A stretch of 8,699 nucleotides of DNA, from NCBI GenBank assembly GCA_964563975.1, contig CAZLZJ010000073.1, forward strand, positions 1 to 8,699, written 5' to 3'. This DNA comes from JAAYJR01 sp964563975 (GTDB lineage: Bacteria; Bacteroidota; Bacteroidia; Bacteroidales; Prolixibacteraceae). The position numbers and the translations under genes were made by a program. The notes beneath the pieces were generated by a model. The model was not told the origin of the DNA and ran no database searches. It saw nothing but the letters and a program-made list of their open reading frames with translations. This document shows, in pieces, positions 6,336 through 8,699 of this stretch; position 1 is the first letter of the stretch; each line of letters starts with the position of its first letter.

Positions 6336-6980
6336 TTACAGGTGAATCCACCCTCTCTTCAGGGCGTACTTTACAATATCTGCGTTACTTTTTAAATCAA
6401 GCTTATTAAAAATATGCTGTTTATGTGTCCCAACTGTTTTAACACTGATAAATAATTTTTCGGAAATTTCACGGGTTGTCTTCCCTTCTGCATATAATTT
6501 TAAAATTTCAATTTCCCTTTCAGATAATTCTTTATTTCCATCTTTATCGAACTCTGAAGGTTCGAGATATCCCTGAATTATCATTCCCGTTATTTCATCA
6601 CTAAGATATTTTTTTCCTGAAACAACAGAATGAACAGCATCGATAAGTTGTCGATATGTACAATTTTTTAACAGATACCCATCTGCCCCTGCTTCAAGGA
6701 TACCTTTAACAAATTGTCTGTCTGAATGCATGGAAACTGCAATTATTTTTAAAGAGGGATTCTCTTTTTTTAATATCCGGGTAGCTTCGATCCCACTCAT
6801 CACCGGCATACCAATATCAATTAAAATCACATCCGGATTCAATTCTCTGGTCTTTTCAATAGTCTCCTTGCCATCTTTTGCCTGGGCAACTATCTCAATT
6901 TCATCAATATTTGACAATAAATTCACTAACCCTTCTCTAAATAACTGATGATCATCAGCAATTAACACTTTTATTCCCAT
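6336..6980 (-). CDS. NarL/LuxR-type response regulator
   Basis: A 214-residue cytoplasmic transcription factor. The receiver domain (about 1-120) has the acidic pair D9/D10, phospho-acceptor D55 in VILIDIGMP, switch residue S83 and lysine K105 in GYLLK, all intact. A short linker leads to a LuxR-type HTH (about 148-212). It contains LSEREIEILKLYAEGKTTREI and then the recognition helix region SVKTVGTHKQHIFNKL, with the typical 'DIVKYALKRG' tail. The start lies 6 bp after the stop of the kinase gene, and the kinase is of the HisKA_3 type that normally pairs with NarL-type regulators. It is therefore almost certainly the cognate partner. The target promoters are unknown; the downstream GH32 gene is an obvious candidate. 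Confidence 0.96.
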   Translation of the reverse strand: MGIKVLIADDHQLFREGLVNLLSNIDEIEIVAQAKDGKETIEKTRELNPDVILIDIGMPVMSGIEATRILKKENPSLKIIAVSMHSDRQFVKGILEAGADGYLLKNCTYRQLIDAVHSVVSGKKYLSDEITGMIIQGYLEPSEFDKDGNKELSEREIEILKLYAEGKTTREISEKLFISVKTVGTHKQHIFNKLDLKSNADIVKYALKRGWIHL

Positions 6981-6986
6981 ATTTTT

Positions 6987-8507
6987 TTAATTTTCACTTG
7001 CCGGTATCCTGACAATTGCTTCTGTCCCTTTACCTTTACCGGATTTTATCTCAAGTCTCCCTTTAATATTTTCTAACCTTTCGGTTATACTCATCAAACC
7101 AAAACCACCTTTCATGGTGACTCTATTATTCATCTTTTTTTGAAACCCTACTCCATTGTCGCGAACGGTAATATAATAAAAATCTTTACTTTTTTTTACT
7201 TCAACCTCAATCAAATCGGCAGATGCATGCTTTATTGCATTATTAAGCAGTTCTGCAACAATACGGTAAACTAAAATTTTAAATTCCTTCCTTATATTAA
7301 GCTTATTAAATTCACTGACTAACGTTGTTTTAATTTTAAATTTTTCTCCTATCTGCTCTAATTTCCATTTAAAAGCAGGGACTAATCCCAGTTCATATAA
7401 AACAGGAGGACTCAAATCATATGTTATAATACGGGATTCCGAAATTGCATTTTTCAAAAGTTCTGAAATTTCATTAAGGGTCTGTTGTAATCGCAGATCT
7501 AAATCTCCGCTCATTACAGATGAAAGTTTAATATAAATCAAAGACAAGGTCTGCCCAAGACTATCATGAAGGTTTTCAGCAATTCTTCGTCTCTCTTTCT
7601 CCTCTGCAAAAGTCAATTCAATATTAAGATCCTTAAGCTTCTTCTGGTAATTTCTAATCTGTTTTAAACTTCTTTTTAATGCCAATTCTGTCAGCTTCCG
7701 CTTAGTTATATCATAGCATACCCCTCGCAATCCATAAAATTCACCTTCCTTATCAAAAATGGAAAAACCGCTTACCGACAACCATATCCTACTGCCACTT
7801 TGCAACTTAAGCTCAATCTCACAATCATTAAAGCTGGAGTTTTCAATAAAACTCAATTCAATCATTGACTTTGATGATTTACGTTTTTTCAGCTGAAACA
7901 GATCAAAAAAACTCTTTTCATCAATTACATCATCAGGCTTAACACCAAGTATCTTTTCAATTACCGGGCTCACATAGGTAAAAATCCCTTTAGAATCTAT
8001 CTCCCAATAAAATTCAAGGACATGCTCTGAAATCTGCAACAATCTCTCTTCACTTTGCAGATATTTACTTGTTTGATTTTTAATAAGTATCTCAAGACTT
8101 TCATTTCTTTTTTTAAGCTGATCTTCTGCTTTTTTAATGCGTAGTACTACATTAATCTGGGCTTTTAATTCATCCTGACTAAAGGGTTTTGAGATAAAGG
8201 CATCTGCTCCCAAATTTAATCCTTTGCTCCTTTCAACGGGATTCTGGCCTAAAGCAGATATCATTAAAACCGGAATGGCCTGAGTTTGCTGATCACTTTT
8301 TAATATTTTACAAACATCGTAACCATTCATGTCGGGCATCAAAATATCCAAAAGGATAATTTCAGGTTTTTCGCGTCTTGCAAGATCAATGCCTTCTTCA
8401 CCGGATGTGGCTTTAATAAAATAAAAATCAGGATAGTATAAAGAAAATATCTGATTAAGCAGTTCCAAGTTAATTTCATTATCATCAATAGCCAGAATTT
8501 TTTTCAT
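6987..8507 (-). CDS. Soluble REC-PAS-HisKA_3 histidine kinase
   Basis: A 506-residue sensor kinase with no transmembrane segment or signal peptide, so it acts in the cytoplasm. An N-terminal receiver domain (1-122) has D8/D9, phospho-acceptor D54 in IILLDILMP, S84 and K107. A coiled-coil linker (about 122-158) joins it to a PAS domain (about 160-270) that contains FYWEIDSKGIFTYVSP and ends with the GVCYDITKRK motif. A second helical linker (272-303) leads to HisKA_3, with phospho-acceptor H314 in RRRIAENLHDSLGQTLS. The HATPase domain has an N-box ELLNNAIKHA (E419, N423), a G1 box DNGVGF (450-455) and a G2 box GGFGLMSITERL. All key residues are present. Having a receiver at the front suggests that another kinase, or receiver phosphorylation state, tunes this protein. 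The PAS domain may bind a small ligand. The partner response regulator follows 6 bp downstream. I found no convincing promoter in the 192 bp upstream. Confidence 0.95.
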   Translation of the reverse strand: MKKILAIDDNEINLELLNQIFSLYYPDFYFIKATSGEEGIDLARREKPEIILLDILMPDMNGYDVCKILKSDQQTQAIPVLMISALGQNPVERSKGLNLGADAFISKPFSQDELKAQINVVLRIKKAEDQLKKRNESLEILIKNQTSKYLQSEERLLQISEHVLEFYWEIDSKGIFTYVSPVIEKILGVKPDDVIDEKSFFDLFQLKKRKSSKSMIELSFIENSSFNDCEIELKLQSGSRIWLSVSGFSIFDKEGEFYGLRGVCYDITKRKLTELALKRSLKQIRNYQKKLKDLNIELTFAEEKERRRIAENLHDSLGQTLSLIYIKLSSVMSGDLDLRLQQTLNEISELLKNAISESRIITYDLSPPVLYELGLVPAFKWKLEQIGEKFKIKTTLVSEFNKLNIRKEFKILVYRIVAELLNNAIKHASADLIEVEVKKSKDFYYITVRDNGVGFQKKMNNRVTMKGGFGLMSITERLENIKGRLEIKSGKGKGTEAIVRIPASEN

Positions 8508-8699
8508 GAAAATTTTTCTTTCACATATTAAAACTACCCGGCATCAATTAACTGAATTAAGCGTCCTTTTAAACCATATACCGGATATACAACTAAAATT
8601 ATGCAAACTCATATGGTATCTGTAAAAGCAATCTTTTTAATCATATGAAACGAGCATCCCGATTAAAATCGGGACCCAAGGTGATGATTAAAATTGCGA
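8508..8699. other. Intergenic region upstream of the kinase gene, no supported gene
   Basis: This stretch is AT-rich and holds the hairpin at 8657-8674. A plus-strand frame from ATG at 8645 stays open to the window edge (18 codons), and a minus-strand frame from the window edge stops at 8643-8641. Both run through the palindrome, and neither gives a recognisable protein. A weak promoter-like pair for the kinase (minus-strand TTG at 8631-8629, TGAGTTTG at 8611-8604) has non-consensus spacing, so it is not called. Confidence 0.5.
8657..8674. repeat. Palindromic hairpin element TCCCGAT-TAAA-ATCGGGA
   Basis: A perfect 7-bp stem with a 4-base loop lies upstream of the kinase gene. No T-run follows on either strand, so it is not a standard intrinsic terminator. 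Short palindromes built on TCCCGAT/ATCGGGA occur as dispersed intergenic repeats in some Bacteroidota genomes as I recall them; that this is one copy of such a family is inference. Confidence 0.5.

Noticed and set aside
6240..6340. Possible control of the GH32 gene by the LacI-family regulator.
   Set aside because: No AAACGTTT-type site occurs near the GH32 or kinase gene starts.
6289..6351. The longer start of the GH32 gene at ATG 6351.
   Set aside because: It would overlap the response-regulator gene by 16 bp and place 21 residues before a clear signal peptide.
8641..8699. Short frames open to the window edge on both strands (plus from ATG 8645; minus ending at 8641).
   Set aside because: Both are under 20 codons and run through the palindrome; there is no evidence that either is a real gene end.

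Overview
The window looks like a chromosomal segment of a member of the Bacteroidota, probably a free-living or polysaccharide-degrading Bacteroidales/Marinilabiliales-type organism. The DNA is AT-rich. Start codons lack strong Shine-Dalgarno sequences. At least one promoter is an exact match to the Bacteroidota housekeeping consensus (TTTG-N19-TAnnTTTG). The protein types also fit: a Tat-exported Gfo/Idh/MocA oxidoreductase, a ceramidase-like protein, a small outer-membrane beta-barrel and an exported GH32 enzyme. The assignment rests on gene content and promoter style, not on a marker gene.

Left part (1-1814, minus strand): an oxidoreductase gene with a twin-arginine signal is followed 34 bp downstream by the 5' end of a gene for an exported neutral/alkaline ceramidase-like protein, which is cut by the window edge. 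They look like one transcription unit. Its promoter lies in the 275-bp divergent region (1815-2089), with the -33 element inside a CAAACGTTTG palindrome.

Middle part (2090-4831, plus strand): a LacI-family regulator is read divergently from the oxidoreductase. A second copy of the same 12-bp operator, in inverted orientation, lies just before its start codon. The simplest model is that this regulator represses both itself and the oxidoreductase/ceramidase-like operon in response to a sugar-like ligand. It is followed by a putative outer-membrane beta-barrel gene with its own candidate promoter, and then, 1 bp later, by pepE (dipeptidase E, family S51, complete catalytic triad).

Right part (8507-4840, minus strand, convergent with pepE): a soluble REC-PAS-HisKA_3-HATPase histidine kinase, a NarL/LuxR-type response regulator 6 bp downstream, and a GH32 (levanase/invertase-type) enzyme 47 bp after that. 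They are probably co-transcribed. The GH32 protein keeps the nucleophile Asp and the acid/base Glu, but the normally invariant RDP motif reads CGP. This is the most striking anomaly in the window.

The last 192 bp (8508-8699) hold no supported gene. They contain a 7-bp-stem palindrome (TCCCGAT/ATCGGGA) and two very short open frames that reach the window edge. I see no RNA gene, mobile element, CRISPR array or SusC/SusD pair.
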